Source: Davidsoniella eucalypti (Eukaryota > Ascomycota > Sordariomycetes > Microascales > Ceratocystidaceae). Taken from it: a stretch of DNA of 64,000 bases. Every line of letters starts with the position of its first letter. The first letter of the stretch is position 1. Where the stretch lies: positions 372,001 through 436,000 of the forward strand of contig RMBW01000007.1 of the NCBI GenBank assembly GCA_004009845.1, given 5' to 3'. This document shows, piece after piece, positions 22,900-34,367 of the stretch. Under the pieces are notes generated by a model, which did no database searches, had not been told where the DNA came from, and saw only the letters and a program-made list of their open reading frames with translations. The translations under genes and the position numbers were made by a program.

Positions 22900-24873
22900 T
22901 CAACGTGAAACACGACGATGACAAGTCAACTGGGCGTCGACTTGCAAGAAGGGTGTTTTCACCTGACATTGCCTTTTGACCAGCTTCACATGTCCTTGCT
23001 GTGTATGTTCTTGTGGTAGTCCAGTTTGTAGTGTCCCTACACTTGCCAGCATGTCCACCACCCAAAAGCATAACAAAGCGACCGCAGCAATTGATAGAGC
23101 TAGTCCGGTGATTGTAGGCTCCCACCGAAACCAGCCGTGTAATCTATTGCGTAATCCACGCGTCCGAGTCTGGGGTACAGCCATGCTTTGTTCACTACCG
23201 CTGTAGAGGCCACAAAATCGCCCAGAATCCGACTTGGTCCTAGTAGTAATACTATCCACTAGTTGACGCTGTCGCTTGCGCTTTCTCTTACGATTTTGCC
23301 TCGGTGGAATATATGGGCTCGGGTCGTATGGCTTTTTCGGACGGAAATTCGGTGATGTAGCTCGAGGAAGCTTGTTAATGCTTGTCCAATGGGGTGGAAG
23401 TACAGGGCGCCGAGCTCTTCTCTTCGTGAAAGAAACTGGCCGATTAGATCGCATGGAGTCTCGTCGTGACTTGAAGTTGATAGGTTTTAGACACTTGGGT
23501 AAGATATCGATATCGATATCTAACGCATCGAATTTGCCGTTGTCAAGCTGGGGACTGTTCTTCAACGGTACCATTGGTGAACGTTGCAAAGCTGTTATCG
23601 AAACTCCATGAGGACAATATCTTGAGCAGACTCTCCCTTCTGGGGGCTCTTCAAACACGAAACCCGAGTCGTCGTATTCTGGGAATTGTTCTAGATCATC
23701 CTCTTGCAACTGCCAGTTGTCGTCGTAATCATCTTGGCCATCCCCATGATAGTCAAAGCCGGGGATGTACATGTCATCATTTGATGTAGTTGCGGTAGAG
23801 AAAGAGGAAGCTAGAGACATCGAGAATACCGTGTCTGCAATCGATTCCGTTTCGTCCATTGCGTGCATAATGTCAGAGACGCCCGCCCTGTGTCGATCTA
23901 GACTTAGTTCGGAGAACTCTGAGTTGAACATGTCATTCTGTGTAGCTCGTGGTGTGGAAGAAGATAATAATTTCAAAAAGCCATCAGGTTTTGAGCAGTC
24001 AAGTCTCGAGATTTGCGAAGCCTGGAGATCATTGATGTCTGGCTCAGCAACACTGTTGTCGTTGCCGTGTAGCCCATGGCTCGACTTCTCATCCTGGCCT
24101 TTTATTTCCATATCTGTAGCTGACTTGTTTGCTTGGGAGTGGCATATCTGTTGGTCAGACCCAAGGCCATTTAACTTCCTGCTAAGAGACTTACATCGCG
24201 AAGAAGACTTAATAGTTGGGGGAAGGATACGCAACACTAATGCTTTTTTTCGTGACTTAGGTACTGCGGTGCCTAACCCATGGGAGAAAATGAACATGGA
24301 GTGCTCAGAGTGATGCTTCATTCCAAACATGCCCGTAACCGCGTCTCCGACTCTGCTGGTTACTCGACGATCACACCAGTTTATGTCCGGCAGGTGTGCC
24401 CAAGTCGAAAGTCTAGTATCATTCCGGCTCGGAGACAAATCCCGGAGAAGACACAGCTTCAACAACTCTAATAGTGAAGAGCCGGGTGCACTCGGCACTT
24501 CGATCCCAAGTCTACTAGCTCGCTCGATTTGTGAATATGCTGTCAAGATCTCTTTTTCCGTCTTGAACTGATGACTCTGAGTTGGACAACCGTCGGTCGC
24601 ATCGTATTCGTCTTCAGAGTCAACAGTGATTATAAAAGGGTTCAAAACTCGCAAAGATGGCCTTCGTAGCACGATATTGGCTTCCGATCGTCGAAATTTT
24701 GCCGGAACCGAAAGTAAGGAGTTTTTATTCTTAGCTAGTAAGTCCGTATCTAGGAAAGTCGACGGCTGATTGGTATCCGGTGTAGATCGATAGCGTGGCA
24801 AGTGGCTATCCTTCCGAATGTTACGAATCGAAGAAGTAGAAAGTGAGGGAGAGTTGAAGGCTGAATTGCACAT
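22900..24873 (-). CDS. Hypothetical protein with C-terminal transmembrane segment, 657 aa
   Basis: A single open frame starts at the ATG at 24873 (MCNSAFNSPSLS); the in-frame codon upstream of it is GTG. I do not recognise the family. The N-terminal two thirds are serine-rich and probably disordered, with an acidic patch (DDYDDNWQLQEDDLEQ, about residue 400) and basic RKRKRKRQRQ (about residue 555). Near the C terminus is a hydrophobic segment, ITGLALSIAAVALLCFWVVD (about residues 598-617), preceded by WFRWEP, suggesting a single membrane anchor. The last 25 residues contain a GTGAAA donor-like site within CAGGTGAAA, so a small 3' intron and different C terminus are possible. Function unknown; a fungal lineage-restricted membrane protein is my best description. 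Confidence 0.75.
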   Translation of the reverse strand: MCNSAFNSPSLSTSSIRNIRKDSHLPRYRSTPDTNQPSTFLDTDLLAKNKNSLLSVPAKFRRSEANIVLRRPSLRVLNPFIITVDSEDEYDATDGCPTQSHQFKTEKEILTAYSQIERASRLGIEVPSAPGSSLLELLKLCLLRDLSPSRNDTRLSTWAHLPDINWCDRRVTSRVGDAVTGMFGMKHHSEHSMFIFSHGLGTAVPKSRKKALVLRILPPTIKSSSRCKSLSRKLNGLGSDQQICHSQANKSATDMEIKGQDEKSSHGLHGNDNSVAEPDINDLQASQISRLDCSKPDGFLKLLSSSTPRATQNDMFNSEFSELSLDRHRAGVSDIMHAMDETESIADTVFSMSLASSFSTATTSNDDMYIPGFDYHGDGQDDYDDNWQLQEDDLEQFPEYDDSGFVFEEPPEGRVCSRYCPHGVSITALQRSPMVPLKNSPQLDNGKFDALDIDIDILPKCLKPINFKSRRDSMRSNRPVSFTKRRARRPVLPPHWTSINKLPRATSPNFRPKKPYDPSPYIPPRQNRKRKRKRQRQLVDSITTRTKSDSGRFCGLYSGSEQSMAVPQTRTRGLRNRLHGWFRWEPTITGLALSIAAVALLCFWVVDMLASVGTLQTGLPQEHTQQGHVKLVKRQCQVKTPFLQVDAQLTCHRRVSR

Positions 24874-26814
24874 AGTAGCCGGATATAGTCGCACAACTCA
24901 AACCAGAACGAAGGAGTAGATAAACGAAGACGTAAAACGGGAAAAGGGGGACATGAAAAAAGGTATATGTAGTATTCTTTTAACGAAAAAACGAATAGGG
25001 ATACTGAAGGACTGTCATGCTTCATGACACAAGTAAGGTAAGGTGGTAAAATGTCGCACTCCTATAAGCAACCTAACTCATGGAAACACAACAGTCAAGA
25101 GGATACTGATTATCAAATGAATGGACGTATGTAGAAGCTGTTGTCCTTGTAGCCACCGAGCAATATAAAAAGGAAGAGTCTTTTGGCAGTCGCGAGAGGG
25201 TATTCGATGGAGATGACAGCCTGCTAGATTAACCAGAAAATCAAGCATCATCCAGAGGCAAAGCCGTGATGCGAAATAAAAGAAAAAGAAAGCATGTGCG
25301 TTATCATAAACAATTGTGTTTTCTACCAACAGGAGGCTGATCAGAAGTAGCCATGATACGTAGAGTTGTTACCTTCTTAGGAAAACGGGGTTGTTGTTTG
25401 GCTAGCGCTACACGAGTCAGCTTCCAACACAATCTTCATCAAGACAACGGCGTTAGTGATATCATCAATAGCATGTTTCGTAGATACATATACCGTCTCT
25501 CTTCAAGACCTCTTCACTTATTTGTTTGTTATTAAAGAAACATTTCATCATCGTGATTTTCATATGCGGACAAGTCATTATTTCCAAACGTTTAAATTAG
25601 TCAATAATCTGATAGGAGGCGCAAGAGTCTACATAGAAAAAAGACAAAGGAAGATGAGTGGGTGAATCAAGAGAAAACGGAAATGATGGTAAGTAGTAAA
25701 TACAAATGGAGGGAATATGTTCAGACACAAGAAAGAGAGGACAAATGGAAAGTAGACGGATGATAATAATAACAGCACCAAAGATATTCACGACGAACTA
25801 CACCGTTACAAGATGTAAGTTAATCAACATGTGCTGTTCCCAGACCCTAGAATAAATCAACACCACCACATACGACAGTGATATGTTGGTATCAAAAACC
25901 ATGTTTCTGCCTTGTGTTATCCCCAAATGAAAAACGCAATATCGATTTAGTTTTCAATGCTACGTGAAAGATAGTACAAAAAAGAAGGATGAAGGCAGAT
26001 CTAGTTAATGGGACAATGCTGTAAAGATGTAATAAGTTGTACGCAGTGTGAGAACGCATTGTTATGATAACACATATAGCAAGCAATGGAGACAAGAGGT
26101 GGAACGGATAAGCAGACAAAAGAAGCAGATAATACAAGTTCTAGTCATTTATAATGACCCAATATAACGCAGCAGACGTATGAAAGAAAATGGCGCTTAT
26201 AATAATGGTGTTGGATATGATGGATGGTATTGATGATAGCGAGTAAAGTTTAAAAGAGAAAAAAAAGGGATTCGCAAAAGTGCACAGCCAAACGGGTTCA
26301 TCGAATGACAAAGGGGATAACAAGAAGTAAAAATAAAGATAATGTCTATAATGTAAAAATGAAGTGAAGATCATAGGTGGAGGCGAGAACAGATCGACCA
26401 TGATAGGTAAAGGCTCGAATCAAAGGGACAAAAGAGACAAAAGAGACAACAAAGAAGATAAGCAAGATCGCTCGCTGGAGAAAGTAGGACTAGTGAGGCT
26501 ATATAGATACATATTATGTGATCTGGTAGCATCTCTATTCTTTTTTAGCGGACATGTAATGGATAAGTATAGTGGTGGCAGTGAAGCAATGACAGTCGTT
26601 AGCAATGCAAGCAGGTCGTGGCGATTCTATAAGAGACAAGAGAGACACAAACAATGCCTAAAAGTGTAGAGTGTATGGGGGTATTATTGTAAAGGTATCG
26701 TGAAAGTAAAACAATGAGTTAGTCAGTATGATAAAACACACCAAGTAGTGAACAGTGAGACAGAGGTTATGGTAAGATATACAAAAAGGGAACTTCATCT
26801 CTCTGTGATCAAGA
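24874..26814. other. Intergenic region, purine-rich on the plus strand, no gene found
   Basis: Only short motif-free frames occur. The segment 25600-26800 is strongly A/G-rich on the plus strand, with an imperfect GACAAAAGA tandem at about 26427-26450. It lies upstream of one minus-strand gene and downstream of another, so it probably contains a 3' untranslated region and a promoter. Confidence 0.5.
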
Positions 26815-29315
26815 CTACTGTTCGGCCTTAGGTTGAGGCTGCCACCCATTAATGAATGCCATCACGCCTACGCCAAGAATCACGACGCCCACTATTGACA
26901 CGTACGGAAGGCCCTTAGCCAACATCTGTGCACGATTACGTTGCTGCTGGCTAGTGGCGCCTGTCGCAACGGTGCCGTTAGTTGTTGTTATTGCTGGTTT
27001 GCAGGTAGAGCCACGCTTAGGAGCACTAGGGCGTTGAGGCACAAGCTTCCCTTCATCAGATGATGACTCCTCTTCCGAAGAGGATGCCGAGGGTGACGAT
27101 TGTTTAACCCTTGAGGGCGAGACTGCCTTTCCATTGAGTCTTAATGCCGGCGCACGCGAAACTGAATCTGACGAAGACGATGAATCGGAGGATGACGAGG
27201 AGCCACGGCGTACCCGGCTATGGTTTTTGCCACGTTTCCGCGCAGCAGATTCCGCACGGATACGGACAACCATCTCAGCGAGTGACTTTTGAGCGATTTC
27301 ACGTTCAGTGTTCGCCCTTTCGAACTTTTGTTGCCAAAGCTCAACCTGCTTCTGCATATCAAGCATCTCGAGCTCCATAGACTCGATACGGGCCTGTAGA
27401 GAGGAAGTAGCGGCTTCGAGACGAGCCTCGGCAGTTTTGGCTATTTCATTGGCCTGAACCTGCGCATCGGACTCTTCCCGTTCTTTGTCCAAGCCGTTCA
27501 TGTGTTGAGATGAGACGGCCTCCTGAAGTGTTTGGTTAAGATCTTCAGCAGCTTGTCTAGCAGATCTTTCATTCAATAGTGTCTCTTCCAAGACTCCTAG
27601 CCGCACTTCTTGGTCGTCAATCGCCTTTTTGTAGCTTTCAATCTCGGCCTGCATCTGAAGGACCTGTCCTGAGGGTTCTCGTGGTGGCAGTATACTCGCG
27701 GGATGTGACTTGGGTCGATCAGATACGCTTTTTCGCAATGATGGAACATCGGTAGGCTTCTCTGGTAGTGGTTGTTGCGGTGGTGGCGCTGGAGGGTCTG
27801 AGAAACGGCTTTTGGCATCACCACGGAATGAATGATATTCGCGCATAGCAGGCTTGCTAGGTGACTCAACGGGTACTAATGGATCCTTAGCCATGAGTGT
27901 GTTCACGAACGTCTCACTACGATGGATATTGAGGTTTTCCAACCGAGCTCCACGAATTTCCGTCTGTAAAACAAAAAGAATGCAGGGTTAGAAATATATC
28001 GATTTTTTGTTGTGTTTTCGTTTGATGATGAGATTGATGAACATACCTGTAGTCTCTTGATTATATTCTCGGTTGTTACGGGAGTTAACAAAAATGGTCG
28101 GGGGTAGTTAACAGCACCGATTCCCTGCCCATTTGCACCATTACCGACCATGCGACCATTTAAGCCTATACCAGGGTTGCTGCCGTTGCGGTTGCGGGTT
28201 TGAATTCCTGGAGTGGCAGACATCATGCCTCCATTGGATGGATCGAGATCATTGAAGCCAAATTCCAGGAGGTTGTTGTTGTTGAGGCCAGCATGTTCCA
28301 CTTTGGCCGAAACTTTGTGATGGATAACAGTCTTGCCATCTTCACCAATAATGTCGATGCCAAGTTCGAGATGATCACCTGTTTGGACCTCGTGGGGTTC
28401 GGATTCGCGATTTTCTTGAGACAGGCGGACACCGTTGACAAATGTGCCATTTGATGACTTGACATCACGAATCCAAATTTTGCCGGAGCGTTCGGCCCAG
28501 ATCTCGGCATGCTGTCTAGATAAGACCTTGCTATCAAAATAGCCATTAACAGTGGTAGGGGCGGTCTTCTGGTTAGTCTGACGGCCAATACGCAGCACTT
28601 CTGGGTGATATGGGACATGGATTGATTTGCGTTCAAAGGTGCCATTCAGTGAGATGAGATACAGTAACGCCTGGCTGGGTGGGTTCTGGTCAGTCTGTGA
28701 GGCTGGGGACAAAGCACCAGAAGCGGCACCAGCGCCAGCATTGGCACGGCTACCGGCTGGGGCCACCTGGCCGTTGGCAGCGGGCGCCATCTGCTGGTGG
28801 CCGGAGCCGTTGACTGATTGTAAGGAAGAGCGAGCGATTTGCTTAAAGTTTGCAGAAGAATTGTTGGGAGTCGGCGTCGAGGATTGAGCGGCAAAATCGG
28901 AAGCGGACGTTGAGTCAGCGAGGCCATTCGTCCAGGGTTGTTTTGGTTGCTGGCTGTGTGACAGCGCCTGGGGCGGCGACTGGCGTTTCTTGAAGCCGTT
29001 GGCTGAATTGACAGATAGCGTTACAGGCTCGCCAGTCGACGATGCAGGCGTGCTAGGCGATGAGCCGTTTGTAGCGACGGTTGTGATTGATGAGGCCGAT
29101 GAGGTGGATGAAATTGATGATGATGAGTTGGAACGCTGCAGCGATTTCCGGGAGAAGTGGCGAAGATCATCCGACGGTGACAAAGAATTCAGTGAATTTT
29201 GGTTGGCGGCTCCATTACCGTTAGTGGTGTTACTGCTATTGCTGTTGCCCCATGCTGCCTGCTTGCCATTGCCCAGTTGGCTGGCAAAAGCAGGAGGCGC
29301 GGCCACGGCTGTCAT
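26815..29315 (-). CDS. FHA-domain tail-anchored protein (Far10/Vps64/SLMAP type), 805 aa
   Basis: Exon 1 is 29315-28047 and exon 2 is 27963-26815, around an 83-bp intron (27964-28046) ending TTTTACAG; the join is phase 0 (IIKRLQ-TEIRGARLENL). The start is the first in-frame ATG (MTAVAAPP); an earlier GTG is not used. Order of parts: a Ser/Asn-rich disordered N terminus (1-215); an FHA phosphopeptide-binding domain (about 216-345) with GRQ, SRQHAEIW and SSNGTFVNG; a conserved RLENLNIHRSETF segment; a proline-rich stretch; a coiled coil (about 505-640); an acidic/serine region; and a C-terminal hydrophobic anchor (SIVGVVILGVGVMAFING) ending at the lumen side. This architecture matches yeast Far9/Far10 (Vps64) and animal SLMAP, subunits of the STRIPAK phosphatase complex anchored on ER, nuclear envelope or mitochondria. 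Complex membership is inferred from family. Confidence 0.93.
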
Positions 29316-29828
29316 CACAACAATGGGCGTCGTGGGCGGCACTCGACGAGCAGTGAGAACGACGATAAAATTGGTGGATGGGGTGTGGAGGTGAAGAAAT
29401 TAAATAAGGGAATGGAAGCAGGGCGACACCAATCAACGCAGGAGGAGAAGAATCGAAAAGCCGGCGGCACGCGTCGAATTCAGTAAAGTTTAGACTGGCT
29501 ACTGCAGTCCAATCCCAGCGTTCAGCCCGATAATAATAGCAGGCAGAACAGGCGAGAACAGGAAGCCTTCGTTTTTTTTCGGTTCGAGTCGATTCGGCTC
29601 GAGTCGCTGCACTATTCAAAACAATGAAATGTTCTGCTGACTAGCAAGAGTCCTTGGGGGTGCCGTCGGTTGGCTAGGGATTTGGTCGGCACGGGACAAG
29701 AACTTTCGAGGCCTGGTGTCTTATTGAGCCGATTTAGTGATGAGAGGAGTCGACAGAGGAGTAGGAGCACAGCACAATGCTATCGGATGATGCAGCAAGT
29801 CAGTAGAGGGTACAGACGATGATACAGT

Positions 29829-29858
29829 GATGCAGATGCAAATGCAGATGCAGATGCA
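29829..29858. repeat. GATGCA hexamer microsatellite, five units
   Basis: There are five tandem six-base units, GATGCA with one AATGCA variant, followed by GCAGCAGC. It lies about 510 bp upstream of the FHA gene start. Confidence 0.9.
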
Positions 29859-31465
29859 GCAGCGCTACCAATACTACAGCGTTTCTGCAGTGCAGCAATT
29901 CGATTCCTGTCGACGAGGTGATCCACGCGAGCAGTCGAGAAGCAATGCGTCTTAAGCGTCGCTATGAGCAATACAATGAAAAGAAAAATTGGGTGTCGGC
30001 GCGGTGACAATGGGATTTCGTATTTGTTTTGATACAGCGATCGATGTAGGCACTATTTTGGTGGCGGCGCCAATGGACGGGAAAATGTGTGAAATCGAAG
30101 AAATCTTTTGGGAAAAAAACTTGAACACAAAAAAGGAAGAAAAATCGTGATGAGTCGTTGGGCGCAAATTGAATCAAATGAATGGTGATGTGTTCGTTAT
30201 TGTTTGGCAACACGGTATTTTGTGTAGGAAAGAAGTCAAGAATCACGGCGGCGGTAGGGAAATAAAAACGGAGATCGGGCAACAACACAAAATAAGAGAA
30301 TTATAAATAAAAAATTAGAGGTAAAAAAAGTAAAACACAGCAACTCCAGAGTGTTGTTGGCTATGTCGTAGTAAGGTAAGAAAATATAATCTCGAGACGC
30401 GAACTTTCGAATATCTTAAGTTTCTCGTTCTATTAGAAGGAACAGAGACCGGACCAGGAAGAAGACACGGTTAATTTGCCGCTTGAGCGAGTAGTACAAC
30501 CGTGGACTCTTCTTTCTTCTTACTCTGGTTCTTCATTACTCTGGCTTCTTCTTTTCTTCTGCTCTTCTAGTACTCTGCTCTCTTTGGCACTGCGACACGA
30601 CGGGCGCAGATACCATAGCACTGACGATTATTTCTGTCGCTACTACTATTGCGGCTGCCAACTAAAGCACAGACCAAGGCCAAAATGGCCGTACTAGCAA
30701 TAGTCAGTACAAATGTAGCACTTCGTCAGGGATTGTGCAGTGCAAAGATAGGAGAACAAGCAACGTTCGTTTCGCAAGAAGGGACTAGGATTGCTTTGGG
30801 ATGGTATTATCTGTATGATAAGTAAGGATGGGCTGTAGTATCGTATTGTATCGGATTAATCTGACTCCAGAAAGGAAATGAAGACGGTCTGGAGAGCAGC
30901 CAAAACAAACACTATTGCGATTTTCCGTCTGTGATTTTGATGGGGACGTGAATGTTGTTTTTGTTGTTTAGTTAAGAATATGTAGACAATTTTTTTAGTC
31001 GGTCGCGCTACGATGCGATGCGATTTTGACATGCTGTTGTGTTTATTTAAGCCAGGTTGATCGCAATACAGCTTAACAGTTTGTCACGGTAACTTGTTTA
31101 TTTGGATAGCAATTCAACCGCTGTAAATTCCCGCTGGCATGCCATATAGCGCCTGTTCCAGTACACTCATTTAGACATTCTTCACCAGAGCCCAACCAAC
31201 ATCCATGGTCTTTTTTATCGAATTATTGAAACTGTTCAACTGTCCAAATTTTGACTTTTGCAACAGGTTATATCGCTATGGGGGGGTCAACACGCCTCTT
31301 GGTTGGATAAGACCAGACAAAGACGCCGCTCGGAAGGTCACAGTAAGGCAAGGTGATGTGATTCCTGTGAAATCAGCGTGACAGAGGCAAGTATTGCATC
31401 AGGCCTCTTCCCTTTAAATAGTTGTGAGTACTCTATTCATGATTTATTTCTATATTTTAAGGCTT

Positions 31466-31517
31466 CACCATAATATTTCACCATAATATTCCACCATAAT
31501 ATTCCACCATAATATTC
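31466..31517. repeat. 13-bp tandem repeat, four units
   Basis: CACCATAATATT(T/C) is repeated four times without interruption; only the final base of unit one differs. It lies in AT-rich intergenic DNA and is probably a young slippage product. Confidence 0.92.
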
Positions 31518-32176
31518 CAAGCTCATATGCCTGTATTACTATCCAACATGTCTATATGTAGGCACAGTAAGCCAAGGCTACACATCTCATTACATAAAAG
31601 CATGCACGTTCCTAGACTAATTTTATCCCAGATATTTAAAAGCTTGTTTTGTAATGCAAGATACATATGTATACATACAAATGTAGTATCAAGTAACAGC
31701 AGTCTAAAGGTGCCTATTCTTTTATTGTGATACATATTTATATGTAGTTCTTTGAATTTCTTCATAGAAGTATCTTGTAGTTATATTAACCTGCTTATAT
31801 AGTACTAAGAATCATGTTATTGCCTCTGTATTGTCTCATTTATTCCAATCTACAGATATAATCAGCACAAGGAAAGGGATCCTGTCAATTCTTGTGTTTT
31901 ATGTTGTGTTTCGCTTGCACTAACAGATAAGCAAAAGTAAATATCAGCAGTCAATATTGATATTAATCAGCATCTACTATGTATTAGCCAAAAGATTGTA
32001 CCTTATACATTGTATACACATACATCGATACCGTCAAATTGCCTTGTTGATATATTCAAATGGCTACGCCTTCATCACCCCCATTTTGTCTTATTTGATT
32101 CATAGTATACAGTTAATTACACATATCAAGCAGTATACAATATGATGTTTCACGGGGCAGATAAGATCGACTTCTG

Positions 32177-32360
32177 ATTGGTCAATACCTTGTTTCTTTA
32201 CCATATTTATTGGCTCACAGTCGTTGTTGGGCCTTCCAACTTTGCCTGTTCCTATTGGTCAGTTGACCTTTTTTCGATGTCGACTTGTTTTTGTCGTAGT
32301 CGGTTTTTATTGGTCAACTGCCGTTTTTGGCCTTTCCGATGCCGTTCTTGCTGCTTCTTA
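32177..32360 (+). repeat. Degenerate tandem duplication carrying three ATTGGTCA words
   Basis: ATTGGTCA occurs at 32177-32184, 32254-32261 and 32309-32316. A longer imperfect unit appears twice: TTTATTGGCTCA..CGTTGTTGGGCCTTCC (from about 32206) and TTTTATTGGTCA..CGTTTTTGGCCTTTCC (from about 32305). ATTGG is the complement of the CCAAT box, so a regulatory role is conceivable, but no gene lies within 1 kb. Confidence 0.45.
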
Positions 32361-33039
32361 GTTCTGACTTGGACCTTCCCAAGATAAGTCTACAATTTCT
32401 ACAGCCACATTATTACACATTAACGAAATCTTCAGTCAGTCTTTATTCCAGTCAGCTATAGATTTATAATAGTTATATATCCTAGTTCTGCCTATTGGGG
32501 CGAGTCCATGACAACTCTTCTTTCTTTTTGCTACATCTTGATCTCGGACTTAGCTTTTTCATTGTTTTTAATTCCCCTAACTACACTGACTACTAAGTCA
32601 ATATTGATGTTGGCTATGATAAATAAACCCTTTCAATTTACTACTACAGTTTACAACCACAATAGGCAAAATTATCAAATAATATTACACCATGGTATAG
32701 AAAAGAGACTTGAGGATGTGCTTTTCATCCTCATTGAAATATATTTTCTTAACTCCTAATCTAGCGACGGTGACTTTACATACATGAAGAATAATACTAA
32801 TTATCTTTCAGTTTGCTGTCTGAATGGTTACCTCCAAGGTTAATGTCAGTGAATGACACTGTTTTAAATATTTAGTAGTACATTTAATGTAAAGATCTTA
32901 GCTAAATGTTGTGGCTTTAGTTGACTTGCGGTACATTGTCTAGTGTTTAATATTCTTTCCTTGCGTTCATTTTCCTTTCCCTAGTTGCGACAAAGTTTTA
33001 CCTTGGGCTCTTTCTGGTTGCCATCTGCGAAGCGGGGGC

Positions 33040-33120
33040 GAAGCCAATGTTTTTTTTTTTTTTTTTTTTTTAATTCATTTATCTTATGGAGCTATAGAGC
33101 TATGAAGAGAAGCCAATGTT
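33040..33120 (-). mobile_element. Short poly-A insertion flanked by 12-bp direct repeats
   Basis: GAAGCCAATGTT occurs at 33040-33051 and again at 33109-33120. Between them is a T run (about 22 bases, 33050-33071) and a 37-bp unique segment. On the minus strand this reads as a short transcript-like sequence ending in poly-A with target-site duplications, the hallmark of target-primed reverse transcription. The inserted body is too short to assign to any element. Chance duplication next to a homopolymer is the alternative. Confidence 0.5.
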
Positions 33121-33481
33121 GTTTTTGGCTAAATTGAACTTTGGGCCGACGCGGGGCAGGTAAACGTGCAATCAAGAAACGCAGCCCGGTGCCATTAAGG
33201 CTGCATTCACAGTGATCATGTGACCTCTCTATAGTTTTCTCATTGTAGTGCTAGGTTTAATTGGTCGAAAACGAGCTGACATTTGTGACCTTTTTTCTAG
33301 TAGCCACGACAGGTAGGGTTAGAACAAACCCTGTGTACTACCCTTTTTTCTGTCTGGTGATGAGCGTAGGAAAATCTTGAGACTGATGGATGCCGTTCTA
33401 AGTGTTAAATCACGACCGAGAAAGTCGATTCCTTTGCGCCCGTTGACACGTTATTTTTTTCCTGCTCCAGAATCGCCCGAG

Positions 33482-33491
33482 TACGATATAA
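33482..33491 (+). promoter_or_regulatory. TATA-like element of the Mgr2/Romo1 gene
   Basis: The word GATATAAACC ends about 29 bp before the ATG at 33520, an unusually short distance. If it is the working TATA box, the leader would be nearly absent; an alternative upstream start of transcription is equally possible. Confidence 0.25.
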
Positions 33492-33519
33492 ACCTTTAAT
33501 TATCGCCATATCGATCGTC

Positions 33520-34367
33520 ATGCCTCCTCCTCCTTCATATCACGGCCAAGTTGGCCCCTCCATCCAGGATAAGAGCATGTTTCCTTCTCTTTTTGATACT
33601 AGCTTCCGACACCTGCAAGCAAAGTGAAGAAATTCGATATGCTCGACATTATATATATAGTCGAAAATGAGGCTTTGAGCCCTCAGATATAGTCTATCTG
33701 TGTCTCGCCATATCAAAAAACCAATGATCGTCGCTAGCATGTTGTGAGTTTCTTGGATTACAAGAGAACTTGTGCGCTAACACTGTCTTTCTTTCTTTGG
33801 TTAGTGGTCATGGGCGCTATCACTGGTGGTAGTAAGTTACATCTTGTATTCTATGTATAGACTTTTAAGTCGCGATGATCTGTTACTAATCATGTATTCA
33901 GGTGTTGGAGCCATTCTAGGTTTCCTTTATGGTATGCGCTCACATTGAAACATCCGTTTTCCCCGATATGCTACTACGGCCCTTCTCTTGACCCGATCCT
34001 TCCAACAACATATCTGAACATGCAACATTCCTAACCACCATCTCTTCTCATCGAACAGGCACCATGCACATCTTCCGCTATGGCGCTGGAGCTTCTGGAA
34101 TCATGCGCACACTCGGCCAGTACATGGCTGGTTCTGGTGCTACTTTCGGGTATGTCATATGAAGCCTAGATACTCTCTAGTTCAGGCAAGTCATGTAGCG
34201 GATGCTGACATGCTACATCTAGTTTCTTCATGTCCGTTGGTAGTGTCGTTCGATCTGATGCTCACGACCACGAACTTACTCGTGCGTACATGCGTGCTCA
34301 ACGCCAGCCCTTCATTGTTGCCCGTCAAGCTTTCCACAAAGAAGCCCTCAATAGTAACAATAACTAA
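33520..34367 (+). CDS. MGR2: Mgr2/Romo1-type inner-membrane protein of the TIM23 translocase, 115 aa, five exons
   Basis: Proposed exons are 33520-33574, 33805-33831, 33902-33931, 34059-34149 and 34223-34367. Each is too short to show up as a long frame. Spliced, the protein begins MPPPPSYHGQVGPS, then IQDKMVMGAITGG, GAILGFLYGTM, FRYGAGASG, MRTLGQYMAGSGATFGFFMS and VGSVVRSD. This is the Romo1/Mgr2 pattern: two glycine-rich membrane helices around a short loop, with the TLGQYM..GSGATFGFFM..GS..R signature. In yeast Mgr2 gates lateral release of preproteins from the TIM23 complex. Introns 2-4 are ordinary GT-AG. Intron 1 (33575-33804, 230 bp) works only with a GC donor (A-GCATGT) and the TTAG acceptor preceded by GCTAAC; then D-K-M-V-M-G aligns residue for residue with the animal DRVKMG. 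The C-terminal extension after VVRSD is polar. Confidence 0.88.

Larger units (their letters stand above)
29316..33481. other. 4.2-kb intergenic region with small repeats, no gene found
   Basis: 29316-31000 probably includes the promoter and leader of the FHA gene; plus-strand A-rich and minus-strand CT-rich stretches are common. Further on lie a hexamer repeat (29829-29858), a 13-bp tandem repeat (31466-31517), a degenerate duplication bearing ATTGGTCA words (32177-32360) and a poly-T mini-insertion (33040-33120). Open frames here are short, AT-rich and motif-free. Confidence 0.55.

Noticed and set aside
24871..24894. Upstream GTG start for the 22.9-24.9 kb gene
   Set aside because: An ATG occurs seven codons later; nuclear genes rarely initiate at GTG.
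33721..33745. Extra exon of the Mgr2 gene ending at the GTGAGT site (33744)
   Set aside because: The only frame compatible with the next exon contains a TGA just upstream, and the family alignment leaves no room for extra residues.
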